Part shown: piece by piece, positions 36,424 to 48,883 of the stretch | Layout of the letters: every line of letters begins with the position of its first letter | Position numbering within the stretch: the first letter of the stretch is position 1 | DNA from: Lethocerus indicus | Lineage: Eukaryota; Arthropoda; Insecta; Hemiptera; Belostomatidae | Assembly (NCBI GenBank): GCA_019843655.1 | Contig: JACDQD010000004.1 | Location: forward strand, 2,108,001-2,172,000 | Length of the DNA: 64,000 bases | Reading direction: 5' to 3' | Made by a program: the position numbers and the translations under genes | The notes under the pieces: generated by a model | What the model saw: the letters and a program-made list of their open reading frames with translations, nothing else | Databases searched by the model: none | Told to the model about the DNA's origin: nothing

Positions 36424-36882
36424 TGTTTGATGTTTGATTATGATATTACCCTCTATTTCGGTACAGATGCCTAAATAAAGCTTTTCCACACTTACATTAT
36501 TAAATAACTTTACCTTATTAGACAATACCTAGTCATTCTCGGGTTTCTGGTCACTGTAGACCTTTGGCAGCGAACAATACACAGACACAGAACTGTTAAA
36601 AGCACCGGCACAAATAAAGAAAGCCCCGTACGGCGGGTTTTTATGATCTCTCTATGCGTTCGCGGTACAATTAAATTCCATACGGGGGAATGCCGTAAAG
36701 TTTCTCCGTCCCATCGTCGGCGGTGACAGTGCAGGATTCGAAGATATAAAAATCCGGTTTTTTCGGTCGCGAGCTCGACTTTTGGTCCTTTTTCAACGCG
36801 CCCGCTGCGTAGAATCGTCTCGTTCGCCGGAGTTTCGCCGCTGCATATTTTCAATAGACACATCTGGAAATACCTCAGATAT

Positions 36883-37038
36883 AGTTTAACGTACCTGTCT
36901 TGTGGTCCGCGAGGGGTTGGAATACCGTAGATTTCGTGTTATTCTGTCTCCTCTCGCCGATTTGGTCTTTTGCTGGACTGAAGATGGGGCGAGCAGCCGA
37001 AACCGGTCTAGCAAAAGAGCAAACAAATCTACGGTACT
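36883..37038. mobile_element. FB foldback element, loop deleted, target duplication kept
   Basis: The left arm is complete from AGTTTAACGTACCTGTCTTG. The right arm runs from ACTGAAGATGGGGCGAGCAG to AAACAAATCTACGGTA and lacks its outer end. Flanks are TCAGATAT on both sides, an 8-base perfect duplication. The left arm here and the right arm at 25750-25929 together define the family terminus. Confidence 0.85.
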
Positions 37039-37039
37039 T

Positions 37040-38820
37040 CAGATATGTTACTGTAACACTTCTAAACCATCAAATATCTCGTTACTATAATTTTTTCAGC
37101 TGTCTCTTAAGGGCGCGTTAAGGATGCGCGGTTTTTTTTCTCCTCATTCACGAACCTTGCAATTCCGCCAAACAAAATATCGCCTTATTTAAATTTTCCA
37201 ACTAATAATTGCTAGCCGTACGCGACCGTGAAGTTTTCGGCCGCGTTGAGCCAACCTTGGTACCAACCGAAAGACCAAGTTTCGAATCAATTAAAAACCC
37301 CTCGGAGATTTTTCAATCTACGGTAAAAACTGTTATTAAACCGTTTTAATTTGAAATTAATTTAGTCGATAAATTTCCTCCCAGGCAAGGTATATTAGTA
37401 CACTTTAATAAAACGTAACTGCCCAATATAACACTTTAATCGGTTGGGGGCGGGGGATAAAAGGTGGGTTCAACTATTGTGGATTTAATGCCAGGTACCA
37501 GAGTTATTTATCACTACAAAATTTCCGGCGAATAAATGTCGCGATTTTATTATTCAAATTAACATTAATATTATTTAATTTATAACGGCGTTTTTGGGGA
37601 TCAATAATCCTAAATTTGCTGGGAGTAATAAGTTTGAGGATTTCGTTTATTGGTGCTGGAGGTAGATGGGTTATCGTTAAAATTTCCCCAATTCGTGGCC
37701 ATCAACGAATCTTCAGTGCATAACTTAAGGTCATTTATTCGTCTATGTAGGGATGTCGTCCCTGTTACTGTCATCGAGTTTCAATTATATTTCGTATACT
37801 CATAACATAATGAAAATATTTTCTCGCCTTGCGCATCGTATTTTTCGAACGGCCGTTCCTCGTATATAAATAAATATTTACGCGAGTATAATTCTATCCG
37901 GCGCGATATTTTGCCAACTCGAAAATAACAACAACAACAACAACATTTATTCGGTTGTTTCAAATTATATTCGTTGGGGAGGATTCGTATTGTGAGCCGC
38001 GCGATAGGATTTAATTTCCGTTTGTTTTAACTTTCATATTATTTCTGGAATATTAAATTTCCAGGAGGAAGAGGGGGTTGGGCGCTCGTTAATTTCGCCG
38101 CTTTTCATTCGCGGCAATAAACTCGATAGGGGTTGTTGTGGCCGTCCCTCCGGCTCTCAATATTTTTCCTGCTCCCCGGTGATAGGGGATGAAGGGGTTG
38201 GTGGGGCTCAGTCGGTCGAGAGATATTCCCTTTTCCTTACGGTCGGACGGTCAAAGGGACGGATTTTTGACTTCTTACTCCGAATATTTTTTTTCTTTAC
38301 CGAATTTTTATTTACTTTTTCCGTTTTTTTTTTTTTCGGTCCAACATTCTGCCCAACTTGCCACGTCGAGCGTTTAAACGGGCGTGCCTAATGCGGATAT
38401 ACCTCAATTCTTCTCTTGCCCCGTACGGCTCATGACCTCCGTTCCAACCCCTACCACCAACCACCCCAATCAAATGCCGAAGTCCGTACGTCAATCCGTC
38501 CGTACGTCATACACGCTGGCTCGGAACGATGATCCCCCCCATCCCCCCGATGCCCAATAAATGGGAAAAATAAAGCCCCTCTCACTGCCGGTACTTCATC
38601 TCAGGCTCATATTTTTCGCGTTCTGTGTGTGTGTGTGTGTGTGTGTGGGCAACATAATAAAATGTTTGTCGTACGATTCGAATATTGGCCCGCGTTGAAA
38701 GATAACATGTGAAAGCTGTCTTGGTTGGATGGACGAGTGCTAAGGGGAAATAAAATTTTTCTTAATAATCCAATTCCCTAACAGATTCATCTTGTTATAT
38801 TTAAATAGCCGCAACAGTTA
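37040..38820. other. No gene recognised
   Basis: Short frames only. A (CAA)n run lies at 37927-37945 and a (GT)n run at 38625-38647. A T-rich stretch near 38325-38336 produces Phe-rich frames. No coding motif seen. Confidence 0.45.
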
Positions 38821-38827
38821 CAGATTT

Positions 38828-39076
38828 ACCGTAGATTTTGTGTGTTTCCGTCTCCTCTCGCTGGTTTCGTCTTATGCCAGAACGGTTTCGGCTGCCCGCC
38901 TTCTTCAGTAGCGGTATTGGTCACTATCGCCACTTTGGATGTTTTTCGGGCATCCTCAATGCACTGTCACTGCCGCTTGTACCTGACAGTGACATCCAAA
39001 GTGCCAAAAGTGACTAACACCGCTACTGAAGATGGCGAGCAACCTTAAACCGGTCTATCGAAAATACGGTATTCCA
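38828..39076. mobile_element. FB foldback element
   Basis: The left arm from ACCGTAGATTTTGTGTGTTT through TTCTTCAGTAGCGGTATTGG to TTTTTCGGGCATCCTCAATG meets a shorter right arm (ACATCCAAAGTGCC, CTGAAGATGGCGAGC, then a decayed core) that ends ATACGGTATTCC. Outer ends are missing. No convincing target duplication. Confidence 0.8.
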
Positions 39077-39389
39077 AACGAAATAATCGATGATTTTCAA
39101 ATGAATCAACTACCTAGTTTCCCTCTGTATTCCAAGTTAACAAATCGCGTTCTTTGAAAGCGTAAATAAATTTATGCATCCTTGCGCATAATATGTAAGG
39201 CAATTACAATTTGCGTCCGACAATTCGATCGTAAATAAGGCCCCACTGTAAGCACTGTGCCGGCTTCAAAAGTAAATTGAATATTTTAACATCAAATATG
39301 AAATTCACCCGGTGGTCCGGCTTATTATATTGCCCCGCACGGGGGCTAAAGAGGAATATATTTATATGTTTACTTATTATACGCACACA

Positions 39390-39420
39390 GAAGCGTATGT
39401 GTGTGTGTGTGTGTGTGTAA
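39390..39420. repeat. (GT)n microsatellite
   Basis: About ten GT units with minor interruption at the end. Confidence 0.85.
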
Positions 39421-40085
39421 GTGTGTAATATCCGAACGAAACACGACGTAAACGTAACAGAAAACGAGGCCGAGGAGGGAAAAATTATTACGCAAGTTTC
39501 TTATATTTTACGTTAATACTGCCGTTGTTTTCATGCTGTAAATATATAAGATTCGAATTTCATTTTGTAAAACATATGAGTTTACCTGACATATTCATGT
39601 ATGGGTCACGTTGAGGGGAATCCTACAGTACAGTACCTAGGGCTTAAGCGTACCTGAGAAAGGGCAGCTATGAGTTTGTGATCTTGTGAAGCTTAGAAAT
39701 TGGGATCTAGGAATAAAATAAATTTCTATTAAAATACAAGTATTAATGCTTATACGCACAATTCAAAGTCCCTGCGTAAAGATTTAGACAATTCTATTTT
39801 TTATTTTATGTTTTTCCTTGAATTTATTCATCTTAACATTAATTGGAATGAATTGTTGTTCAATCGATAATTCATTGTTATATTAAAGACTTACTCAAAG
39901 AGGATGAGCCTTTTTTTAGACCAAAAACGATAAAAATCAGACAAACAATATTTTTTTTTCCCCGTCGGAATAATGGCTCGCGTTTTAATCTTCTTCAAAA
40001 TTTTAGTAGATCATAAAATAGGTTGTATAAGATCGAAGCGAGGAGGGGAAGTACAAATCCGTAAATAATTTAATATCGCTTTCAG

Positions 40086-40192
40086 GTCGGACGCCAAAGG
40101 GAAAGATGTTTGAAGATCGAGCCCCCCCTCCACCAAGACCAAAGATTTTTTATGTTGATGAGAATCATGAAATTACCGGCTACCATAAAAAG
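40086..40192 (+). CDS. Candidate internal coding exon, unrecognised product
   Basis: An acceptor-like site (ATCGCTTTCAG) precedes this 107-base segment and AAG|GTAAAC follows it. Read with two leading bases completing a codon, it gives 35 open codons: RTPKGKMFEDR, a run of four prolines, then KIFYVDENHEITGYHKK. The composition resembles a soluble or cytoplasmic protein segment rather than translated AT-rich DNA. A second frame is also open, so statistics are weak. The exon ends at a codon boundary, and a possible continuation at 40576-40665 is in frame. I do not recognise the protein. Confidence 0.3.
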
Positions 40193-40242
40193 GTAAACTC
40201 AATTTTTTTTCAGCTCATCGGATGTATACGCAATGCGGGTTG

Positions 40243-40262
40243 TAAACACACACACACACACA
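40243..40262. repeat. (CA)n microsatellite
   Basis: About ten CA units just downstream of the candidate exon. Confidence 0.85.
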
Positions 40263-40575
40263 CCATTTGTGGTCTTAATTTATAAAAATTGTATTCTGAA
40301 CAAAATTGATTTGAATATTAATTAAGCGGTTAACTGGGGGCCGTCAGGCGACAGATTGTGTTCAATACGGTCGGTTATTTCACTTTTACTTGGTTCGTTT
40401 TTCTCTCTCTCTCTCTCTCTGTTTTTATCAGACCGCCCCCTCCCCTCCACCCCCGGTAGCCTTGAGGGGGGCCTATTTTCTCCCCTTCATTTCCTAAAAA
40501 TCTCTCACTTCGCCTCAAGTCGTATTTTTATTAAGATTTTATGTTAAATCAAACGAGGTTAACCCGTAATTTCAG

Positions 40576-40665
40576 CGCCAATTACGACAGACACGACGAT
40601 ACCGTAGAAGGAGAGGAAACGATTACCTAGGGCCGGGGCCGTTAGTAGAAGCGAGCCGGGGGTGA
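40576..40665 (+). CDS. Candidate terminal exon, unproven
   Basis: After an acceptor-like TAATTTCAG, 29 codons are open in the frame continuing the candidate exon at 40086-40192, and a TGA stop falls at 40663-40665. The peptide is very basic (RQLRQTRRYRRRRGN). The acceptor has a weak pyrimidine tract and no AATAAA signal is obvious soon after, so this may be chance. Confidence 0.15.
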   Translation, partial: RQLRQTRRYRRRRGNDYLGPGPLVEASRG

Positions 40666-41259
40666 TGCCACGAAAATTACAAAATTAAACGGCTTTATGG
40701 ATTGTACGAACATTGTAAACTATTCCTTCGTTGAAAGGGGATATTTGGAATATATTTGAGTCATCATATTTTCTATAATCGACTGTCCGATACAGGTATT
40801 ATATCCCTTCTTTGGGGGATCATTCAGTCGGTCCTGATTATACGAATAATCCATTTCAGAAATTTCTCTTAACCGGACCGAATGCAGCGGAAATAAGGCT
40901 GGATATATTATCATCGGTGAAGTCGGCACCAACTATCCCATTTGGGAATCTATCTAATCTCTTTATAGCCGGCCTAATTGCTGAGTTCGAGTAATTTTAA
41001 CCGACGATTATTTTTATGCCAACCAATCCTGGCTGCCAATTAATGACGGGCCGCTATTCTTTCGCGAATTTCATTCTTCTCACAACCGGTAAATAAGTCA
41101 TCAAGACCAGGGCGTAATTATACGTATTGCGGGAAAGGTGTGTGTGTGTGTGTGTGTTTTCTCGAGAAATTGCAAAGGAGCGACTTGAAAAGAGGATATC
41201 CGCTGCGCTGATTCAAACGGCGGATAAGAAATTAAGTAGGATTTTTTTCATTTAAAAAA

Positions 41260-41760
41260 TAACCAAGTACGAAAGTGTGAAATGGTCAACGGCGAAGGGC
41301 GTGCCGGACGCCCGAGTGCGTCGAAAACGGACAAAAAAAATTGAGGAATTCAGTAAATTAGTATTAGCCAATTGCCGAATCACCGTTAGAGATGTTGCTG
41401 AGGACTTGAACATGTCGATCGGCTCGCGCCATTCGATTTTTTTTTTTTGTGGGAGAACAAAAATTGGCTTTTGCACAACGATAAAGCTAATTTTCGGCCA
41501 CACTAATAACGCCGTATTCACCGGATCTGGCCCCCTATGACTTTTTCTTGTTCCCAAAACTGAGAAGGAGCGCGAAAGGACGACGCTGCCCTACAGTTGA
41601 GGAGATAAAAACGGCATCGAAGATGGAGCTTAACAGGATCACAAAAAATGAATTTTCGAAGTGCTTCGAGGATTGCCGAAGGAAGTGTATAATATCCGGT
41701 GGGGGATTACTTAAGGGGACAAAATAGATATTCATAAATAAATAAATAAATAATTTTTGA
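41260..41760 (+). pseudogene. Mariner transposase relic, internally deleted and frameshifted
   Basis: The order of fragments is that of a mariner transposase. GRAGRPSASKTDK is the linker after the first DNA-binding motif. After a frameshift comes LVLANCRITVRDVAEDLNMS (second helix-turn-helix) and SIGSRHSI. A large deletion follows, then LHNDKAN (position of the second catalytic Asp), SPDLAPYDFFLFPK (third catalytic Asp) and EEIKTASKMELNRI to CFEDCRRKCI at the C-terminus. The region holding the first catalytic Asp is missing, at least two frameshifts are needed to read it, and no terminal inverted repeats were identified. It cannot encode an active enzyme. Confidence 0.85.
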
Positions 41761-41764
41761 ACGG

Positions 41765-42470
41765 ACTTCGTATGTGTCCATCTAACGTCCTCTACAACAG
41801 GCAAATTTCCCCCGTATTGTCATTTTGCCTCTTTGAAAAGCGCTCTCAAAGGAAACGTTTTCAAAAAAGAATAACTGTATAAGAAGGACGGTCCGTTTTT
41901 CCGGTATCGCCATACTCATATGCAAATCGACTTCGATACGACCAACTGGCCAACAGATGCACCTCAAATTACCCTGCACATGCAGGATCCCTCGCTTAAA
42001 CACCGCCTTTTAATTGAAACCGAAGTTGCGTACGGAAAAAAACCTTTTGAGAGATGCGTTTTTAAACGCACAGATTCATCATTATTATAAATGGCCCCCC
42101 TCCTTCATTCTCACAGATATCCCGGGCCCCCCAATGTAATATTAATGAAACCGCGCGATACGTCTAAGAAGTATCGAAACGTCGTGTTTGAGACACCGAA
42201 ATATTTTCTAGAAGTTGTAACCGGTTAATTTTTGGGCGAAAGCGGCCTCCCATCGACCGGCGAAGAGATTTAATTAATTAAGCGAAAGCCTAAAAAAAAA
42301 AAAAAATAATAATTAGCCTTACGCAATATAGAAATTCCTGAATTTCGGTGAAAATGAAATTACGCCCTCGGCGGATTTTCTCGAAAAAATAAAAATGAAA
42401 TAGCGTCGCAACTTCTGTTACGCAGTATTTTACTTACATTAAATTTAGATTTTTCTTTACAATCAACACT
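41765..42470. other. No gene recognised
   Basis: Short frames only, with an A-rich tract at 42293-42306. Nothing recognised. Confidence 0.45.
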
Positions 42471-42473
42471 GAA

Positions 42474-42753
42474 GTAGGTTTGTGGTGTTTCCGCCCCATC
42501 TCGCCGGTCTGGCCTTTTGCCAGACCGGTTTCGGCCGCTCGCCGTCTTCAGTAGCGCCGTCTCAGTCACTGTTGTGTCACTTCAGGGCGTTTTTCGGGCA
42601 TCCACGCTGCGCCGCCACCGTCACTCGTACTGTCGTGTCATGTACTGTCAGAAAGTGACTGACACCGCTACTGAAGACGGCGAGCGGCCGAAACCGGTCC
42701 GGCAAAGACGAGACCGGCGAGAGGAGACAGAAACACAACGCATCTACGGCATT
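42474..42753. mobile_element. FB foldback element, GC-rich variant
   Basis: The left arm, from GTAGGTTTGTGGTGTTTCCG through TTTTGCCAGACCGGTTTCGG to TTTTTCGGGCATCCACGC, is longer than the right arm (GACTGACACCGCTACTGAAG to ACGCATCTACGGCATT). Several positions are C or G where other copies have T or A (GCCAGACCGG, GCGCCGCCACC). It is the least A/T-shifted copy, so it may be younger or near the source sequence. Confidence 0.85.
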
Positions 42754-42759
42754 AACTCG

Positions 42760-45700
42760 TTATTCCTGTCGCGTTCACAACTTTAGATCCATCCATGTAT
42801 TAATCTTTGTCCAGGCGGCATTTTCAACGTTGTTCAGGCACTGTTGGAGTTTCACAATTCTAACTACCTCCTTTAATTACCACAATTGAAAGGTAATTAC
42901 TGTTAACTCCGCTATTAGTTATATTTATATATTTCATGTGTCGTCGGACATAATATTTCCATAATATTATTAGTTTTATTGCAGTTTCAGTCGGTCACCG
43001 TTTTTGAATAATTTACCGCCGTCGAGAACACCGAGTCAACTAGAGTCACTTATTGGCGGCGGACTAATTTTTTTTTTTGTTATTCTGTTTTTGAAAATAA
43101 ATTGGACTGCGTTTTTGGCCGGTTTAAAACCGAAGCGTGGACCCGAACCAGTTTCCAACCCCCCCCCGGTGGCCCCGTGCCCCGGCCATCGCCTTTGGCT
43201 CGTTGTTATAACGGTGTTTGTGAATTTCAATATCTTTCGCCGATCAAGACCGTATGCAAAATGGGACATTAACCTTGGATAGAAATAGAGTCCGGCCCCA
43301 ACTGAAACACAACCGAACCGGGGCCGATTAAAGTTTCTCTCGTTTTTTTATTTAGCGAATAATTTCTGCGCCGGAGAAAGATCGGAAAAACGCATTATTC
43401 GTATAATCGATGGGGGCTCAACATGCGGGCAATGTAAAGGGGGACATCCAAAAATTTATATTAATCCAAATTTTGTGGACGGTTTTCAGCAGCGAATATC
43501 CAACTTTCAAACCAGTTACGGACAATCGTAATGAAACTGTAAGAATACGCTCCAGACATCCTTGAAATGCTCCAGAAATTAATTTTACTTGGCCCACTGA
43601 TCTAAATTTTACCCGCCTAATCAATATATATTTCGTATCGTAGTGCAAAGTTGAAAATCTGATTTTCAATTTTTAGGTCTTGTAAAGGACTTTTCTCCAA
43701 AATATTTGAAAAGTGAATACGCTTAATTGTTTACTTCGCAATTTTTACCTTTATAAATTTCTTTATAAAACAGATTCTGAGCCGGAGAATAATAATCTTA
43801 TCCTCCAGTCGCCGGTCTGTTCGTTAATTGTCGAATGTTATAAGGGCGAACGGCGATGCAGAAAAGCTCCGAGAAAACGGATTTGCGGGGGTTTCAGTTT
43901 TATGAGCCTGTCAACCGGCCCTCGGATGTTTGGCTCGGACGGCCTAGACCGGTTTCGGCGTTTTGCCATCGCCGGTATACTCATTTGGGCCGGAAAAAGG
44001 TACCGGGGCGGGGGTGGTGGGACCACGAAATCGGATTTTCGATTCTCCCACTCTCTAATTTGACGTTTTAAAAATGTACCCCGCCACTCTGAATTCTATA
44101 CCGACCGACGGAAATTAATCGGGGACGCGCAGATTGCGAAAACCGGACTAATAAATAAGGGCAGAGCTCCCGATACAAATTCGGATAATTACTCAACGAA
44201 TGCAGAAATAATGATATTCGTTATCGATAATATATTGTATCCATTTGTATTATTCGGAATTTTTTTCTAACGTTCCCTTCACGCCCACTCGGTTCGAAAC
44301 TGCGTCCTGATGAAAATGACGAAATTAGCCCGGAACCAAATTCACGATCGTAATGAAGGGTTCGCGGAAGAAGTTTCGGGCGAAATTTAGGAAAACATTA
44401 AATCCACAGATAAAAAAAAAGGTGTAATAATCGGAAATTAAAATGCGTCCAGGACTTCAGTTAAGATCGCGTTTCGTCCGAAGTTTCGTAATTCAAGGGA
44501 CTCCCTGATGAAGCCAGTTGGTTAAAATTCAATTTCTGGTCGCGTAAACCCGATTTTCAGCGGTTTAAATCAACGATCTATCTGTCTTCCATTTCGAACA
44601 GAGATAATACAACTAATGTTAATAATTTAAAAATTTTAGAAAAAAAAATCACACCACCAATTCTATCCCATGCTACTCCTCTTTCATTGATGGAACAAAA
44701 CTAGTCTTTCCAAGTAAATATTTATAAAATGTGTACTTTCCCATCGCTCTGTAATTTTATAGGCGTTTAAGTCCTCCGCACCTTCCCGTTTGAAATTTAA
44801 TGAATAAATTGGATCTGTTTCAATTCTCATTGCGACCAATTAGTTAGGCGTATTTATTTCCGTCCTCGACTATAAAGACACCGCCCGGTGGTGGCAATTT
44901 TTGACTTTTATTCCAATATCGATTAAACATTCTGCCGGTAGTCAACCGTTGCATTATTAGCGTCCTGTTTAAGCCCACTTCGGGAGTACTTCGTGGCCGT
45001 GTTGGCCTTGCCGAGCAATGCAGTTTGCACCGGCGCGCCCTTGAGAGAGCACACCGTCGTCGTCGTCGTCGCTGTTTTTCCGGCCGGGTATATCGCGGAA
45101 AACTTCCCAAATTTCCCAGTCAAAAACACCGAAAGTTACCGTTAAATCGGTTCAACTGGTCCGTCGAGAAGGGCCTTCCACAGTTACACACCGGCCTCGA
45201 CCCCGGTACTGAACTCTGGCCTCAGTTTCAGCTATTAATCTCAATTATCCCTCATTATGTACACACACACACTCTCTCTCTCTCTCCAATTAGGCCCTGT
45301 CAAATTTATTATTGTACCGGTATAAATAACTTGTTACAGAGGCGGCTGTAAATATTCGACAAAACGGAATCGGCTGCGACACCGATAATTTACCGACCGA
45401 CTGCACTCAGCTCGGAGAAACGTAAACCGGTCTAGACGAAGGTCGAACCGGGCACCGAAGATCCCAAAAATGTTTAAAACTTCTGGCTTAAAAATTAGAA
45501 ATAAATTGAGTGATAACACCGCCGAGTGAGTTCACCTTGTTAAAGTCCCCAATATAATACTTTAGGTAGAAGGACTGCAGTCATAATATAAGTGTTTTAA
45601 ATCAATATCAATTAATTTTATCAGTATTTAAATCTATAAAGCAGTCTCCATAATGTATTATCACTTGTTAAGAGTTGTTAATGGAAAAGTCGCTAATTAG

Positions 45701-46660
45701 CCGCCGGGTATCGTCCGAGCTAAGCAAAATTAAAAAACACTTTTATTCCCCTTAAATTCCTGCAGGATATCTGTGTGTGGGATAAGACATATTTTACGGC
45801 TCGACGATCTTTCAACCTTTATACATGCATAAATATTAGGATTTACAGATTACTCAAAGTATGCAAATCGTTCGAATAATGGGGGAAATTACGGCATAAA
45901 AAAACCTTTCTCAGGTATTAGTAATGGTACACTGTAAAAGGTACTCGTGTTCACTGTTCGCCTAATGACCGTATTACAAATTACATTGGGATTTACCTAG
46001 CGGTGATTATATTCAAGTTAATAGTAATTGCGGCATATTTACAAAGAAATAGGAACAGAAAGTTATATATAAAAAATAAGATATTATTATATTCGGTAAC
46101 GAAGATTAATTACGTAATTTAAAATAATGATTCGAACGAGTGTGAGCGTTAAATATGTATTTATACTGCTGTATTTTACTATCTGATAATAACATATAAT
46201 AATCTATATTTTGTAAGGAGTACAAAGTTGAAAAATGCGAGGGAATAATTTAGGTTTTTGTTTTCAATTCAAACTTATTCGGCTTAAAAAATATTACAGT
46301 ATTGCAAAAATACTTTCATCAACGATCAATGTATCTGATTAGGAAAATGGGATCTAGCCGTCCCGAATTGGTAACAAAAAAGATCTGTCAGGTGTCACTT
46401 CTGTATTTATATGGACTGTTCCGAATAGTGTAATTCGATTTAATTACTGTCAAAGCGCTTATTAATCGTAAATCTTTTAACTGTATCGCTCCTTTGCGGG
46501 TATTATAGATAAGTTTATACTGCGATCTTGTCAAGCGATTTTAAGAGAAAAACACTGAAATATAATACTATTTAGCGTCCATCTAGTTCCAGTCATTAGG
46601 GCATTGTATTTCTTATTTGTTTGGCGGTTGTTAAAACTGCTTTAAAAATTGGGATTAAGT
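42760..46660. other. Long stretch without a recognised gene
   Basis: This interval has frames up to 117 codons without recognisable motifs. It contains a (GTC)n run at 45055-45071, (AC)n(CT)n at 45259-45287, and weak FB-like ACCGGT cores at 43946-43960 and 45426-45440. A splice-flanked 39-base minus segment lies at about 45529-45567. I see no transposon ends. Confidence 0.45.
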
Positions 46661-46670
46661 TCTAAATTAC

Positions 46671-46770
46671 CTCTCTTGGTTTCGATCAATCCAGCGGCCG
46701 ACAGCATTATGAATTGTGGTTTCGTTTTCATCACAACTCGCCTGTACAGAATCAGTAGGCGGACAGTTTT
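46671..46770 (-). CDS. Candidate minus-strand internal exon, unrecognised
   Basis: On the minus strand a strong pyrimidine tract and acceptor (TTTTATTCCCGTTTCGCAG) precede this 100-base segment, and GAGAG|GTAATTT follows. With two leading bases completing a codon it reads 32 open codons: NCPPTDSVQASC, then DENETTIHNAVGRWIDRNQE. The two cysteines and the polar, tryptophan-containing composition suggest an extracellular segment. A second frame is open too. No neighbouring exons of the same model were found with confidence, and the peptide is not one I recognise. Confidence 0.3.
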
Positions 46771-46779
46771 CTGCGAAAC

Positions 46780-48530
46780 GGGAATAAAATTACCAAAATG
46801 CATCGCTTGAATAACTAATATTCAATTTAGCCCTTAAAAATATATTTTTAACGAAATATTTTTCATATAATTTTGAGAAAAACGTTGTAACGGAGATATA
46901 TTCGTTACAAGATGTTATTGGAAAAAATTTTCCTCGAAAAATAAATTGAGTATTCACCGTTATTTTTTAGTTAATATCACTCTTTAAGCCCCCCAATGTC
47001 GTCGTCGTCGTCGTTATGTTCCTCATTTCATCATTGGAACTCTGGCATTTATTGCACGTATTTATTGCTCGAAAAAATTTTTATATAAACGCTGTCGAGA
47101 TTAAAATCAAAAGGTTATTAGTCAGTGTTTTACGATAAGCGAATAAATTATAATTTCCTATTTCCTTTAAACTCCTGTAACGAGGCAGTAATGACCGGAG
47201 GTTTAAATATCAAGGCCGTTGCCGAACAGAAGGACGTGCCGTTTGAATCTTGCCGTTGAATCGGCAGTTTTCAAAAATATTGCGACCGGACGAAGGTCCC
47301 AAACTGAGTTTTCAGTTTGGTACCAATTCCATAGAGAGTAGAGATAGAAAAACTGGTATACGATTTTATGTTTTCCTTCATAAAGCCTGGAACACTGTCC
47401 GTATTTTCCATATTCGTTGTTCGTAAGCTCGTGAGAGGAAACAGAAATGAAGAAATAATTTAGTTACGGCCGTTCTTTTGGGCCCAACTAATTTCGGTAC
47501 AAAGTCTGCAATGTAACTGTATCAGCAAACAATCAGGTCCTCATTTTTACAATTTCATATATAATACATACTGCAAAAATAATATTTTCTTCTTTAATAA
47601 ATAATAAAATCTTTTAATAATAAATATTGGACGTCGTCCGTCGACTCTTGCTTATATCCTTCTAAGGTAGAGGGGGGGTTTCAGCACTTTACCAGCAGAA
47701 GTGCGATAGGAGTGCTGACAGGATGCTTAATCGGTAACGGATGCTACTGATATCAGGCGAATTCCTATATTTATAGAACTATAATTAGCCTATCATCTGG
47801 GCGGAAAATTAAATGTCGCTCACCACATTCATATGAAGTATGGCACTAAAAACAAATTAAATACCGAACAGAACATTTGTTCTGTTGTTGCGGCGTTCCA
47901 CGATCTAAAACTACGCTTAACCTACCTCTCAAATCGAATGATATTAGCTATCAATCGAACTTAAATTTCAACTGATCAGAAGAGTTCGGACCGCTAGACT
48001 AGTTTGATAATTACTTGTCTAACAAATACGGGCTCAGAAATAATTAGGGTTTATTGGGGACAATTGGGAATTACAGTGAGATTCATGAAATAGACCTGGG
48101 ATTGTCGGTCTCTCGGACTCAATAAGCAGCAAAAACCTGCGCTAATGGATTTTATACTCCGAACCTTTATCTGTTAATAAAAATTAAACGTAATACCGGC
48201 CCGATGATTGGGAGCCAGTTGCAGGATGTAAATCTGGTGAACTATTATTTATAGTTCCGTCTCTCCCGTTCTTCGGCCTCCTCCCCGTCGCTCCCCCTCT
48301 TGCCAAATCCCGTTGTCTGTGTATTGCAGTGTGGGGCTAGTTTTCTCGGCTGGTCGGGGCGTCCGGTTTTCAGGCGATATTTTTCCTTTTTCTTATTTTT
48401 CAGTATTTTTTTTTCTCTCTTTGGCGTGCGCGGTCCCTCTAGAACCGCGCTCCTAATTTATTCCGCCACCGAGCCCCGGCATCTCGACCGTGTGCGTGTC
48501 CCCGCCCTGTCATTGCGCCCGTAGTTGTGG
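46780..48530. other. No gene recognised
   Basis: AT-rich DNA. A (GTC)n run lies at 46997-47014 and a short G run near 47670. No coding or transposon signature seen. Confidence 0.5.
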
Positions 48531-48540
48531 TGCGACTGGT

Positions 48541-48668
48541 TCGGACTCTCTCTCTCCTTCCCTCTGTTCTCTATCCTACGAAACGTCTCTTCTCTCTCTC
48601 TCTCTCTTCTTCTTCTTCTCCTCCTCCTCCTCCTCCTCGTCCTCTTCCTCCGCCTCTTCTTCCTCCTG
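48541..48668. repeat. Polypyrimidine tract, TC/TCC repeats
   Basis: About 125 bases dominated by T and C on the plus strand, with (TC)n then (TCC)n segments. It gives Ser- or Pro-rich open frames that are artefacts. Such mirror-like tracts can adopt triplex structures in vitro; whether this one does is unknown. Confidence 0.85.
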
Positions 48669-48787
48669 GCGCTGCCGTCACTCTAGACAAGGCCGCGGGC
48701 CACTCGGCCGGCTCTAAAAGGCCGGTGCCGGTACACCCGCCGGCCCGGACCGCATTTTAGAAAGCCCCACCCCCTCACCGCCATCCC

Positions 48788-48883
48788 CCACAACCGCTAG
48801 AGATGAGAAAGAAGCGGGGGTTCGCAAAATCCCATCCAGTTTCCACTTCATCACGATTCCTCCCAATTGAACCCCAACAATAG
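48788..48883 (+). repeat. ~198 bp tandem repeat, partial unit 1
   Basis: CCACAACCGCTAGAGATGAG to CAATTGAACCCCAACAATA matches the distal half of the unit at 49261-49458. It is separated from unit 2 by the antisense Jockey-like fragment. Confidence 0.7.

Noticed and set aside
43940..43975. Extra FB core at CTAGACCGGTTTCGGCG
   Set aside because: Only about 15 bases match and no arm sequence surrounds them; the similar hits near 45426, 57340 and 58567 were rejected for the same reason.
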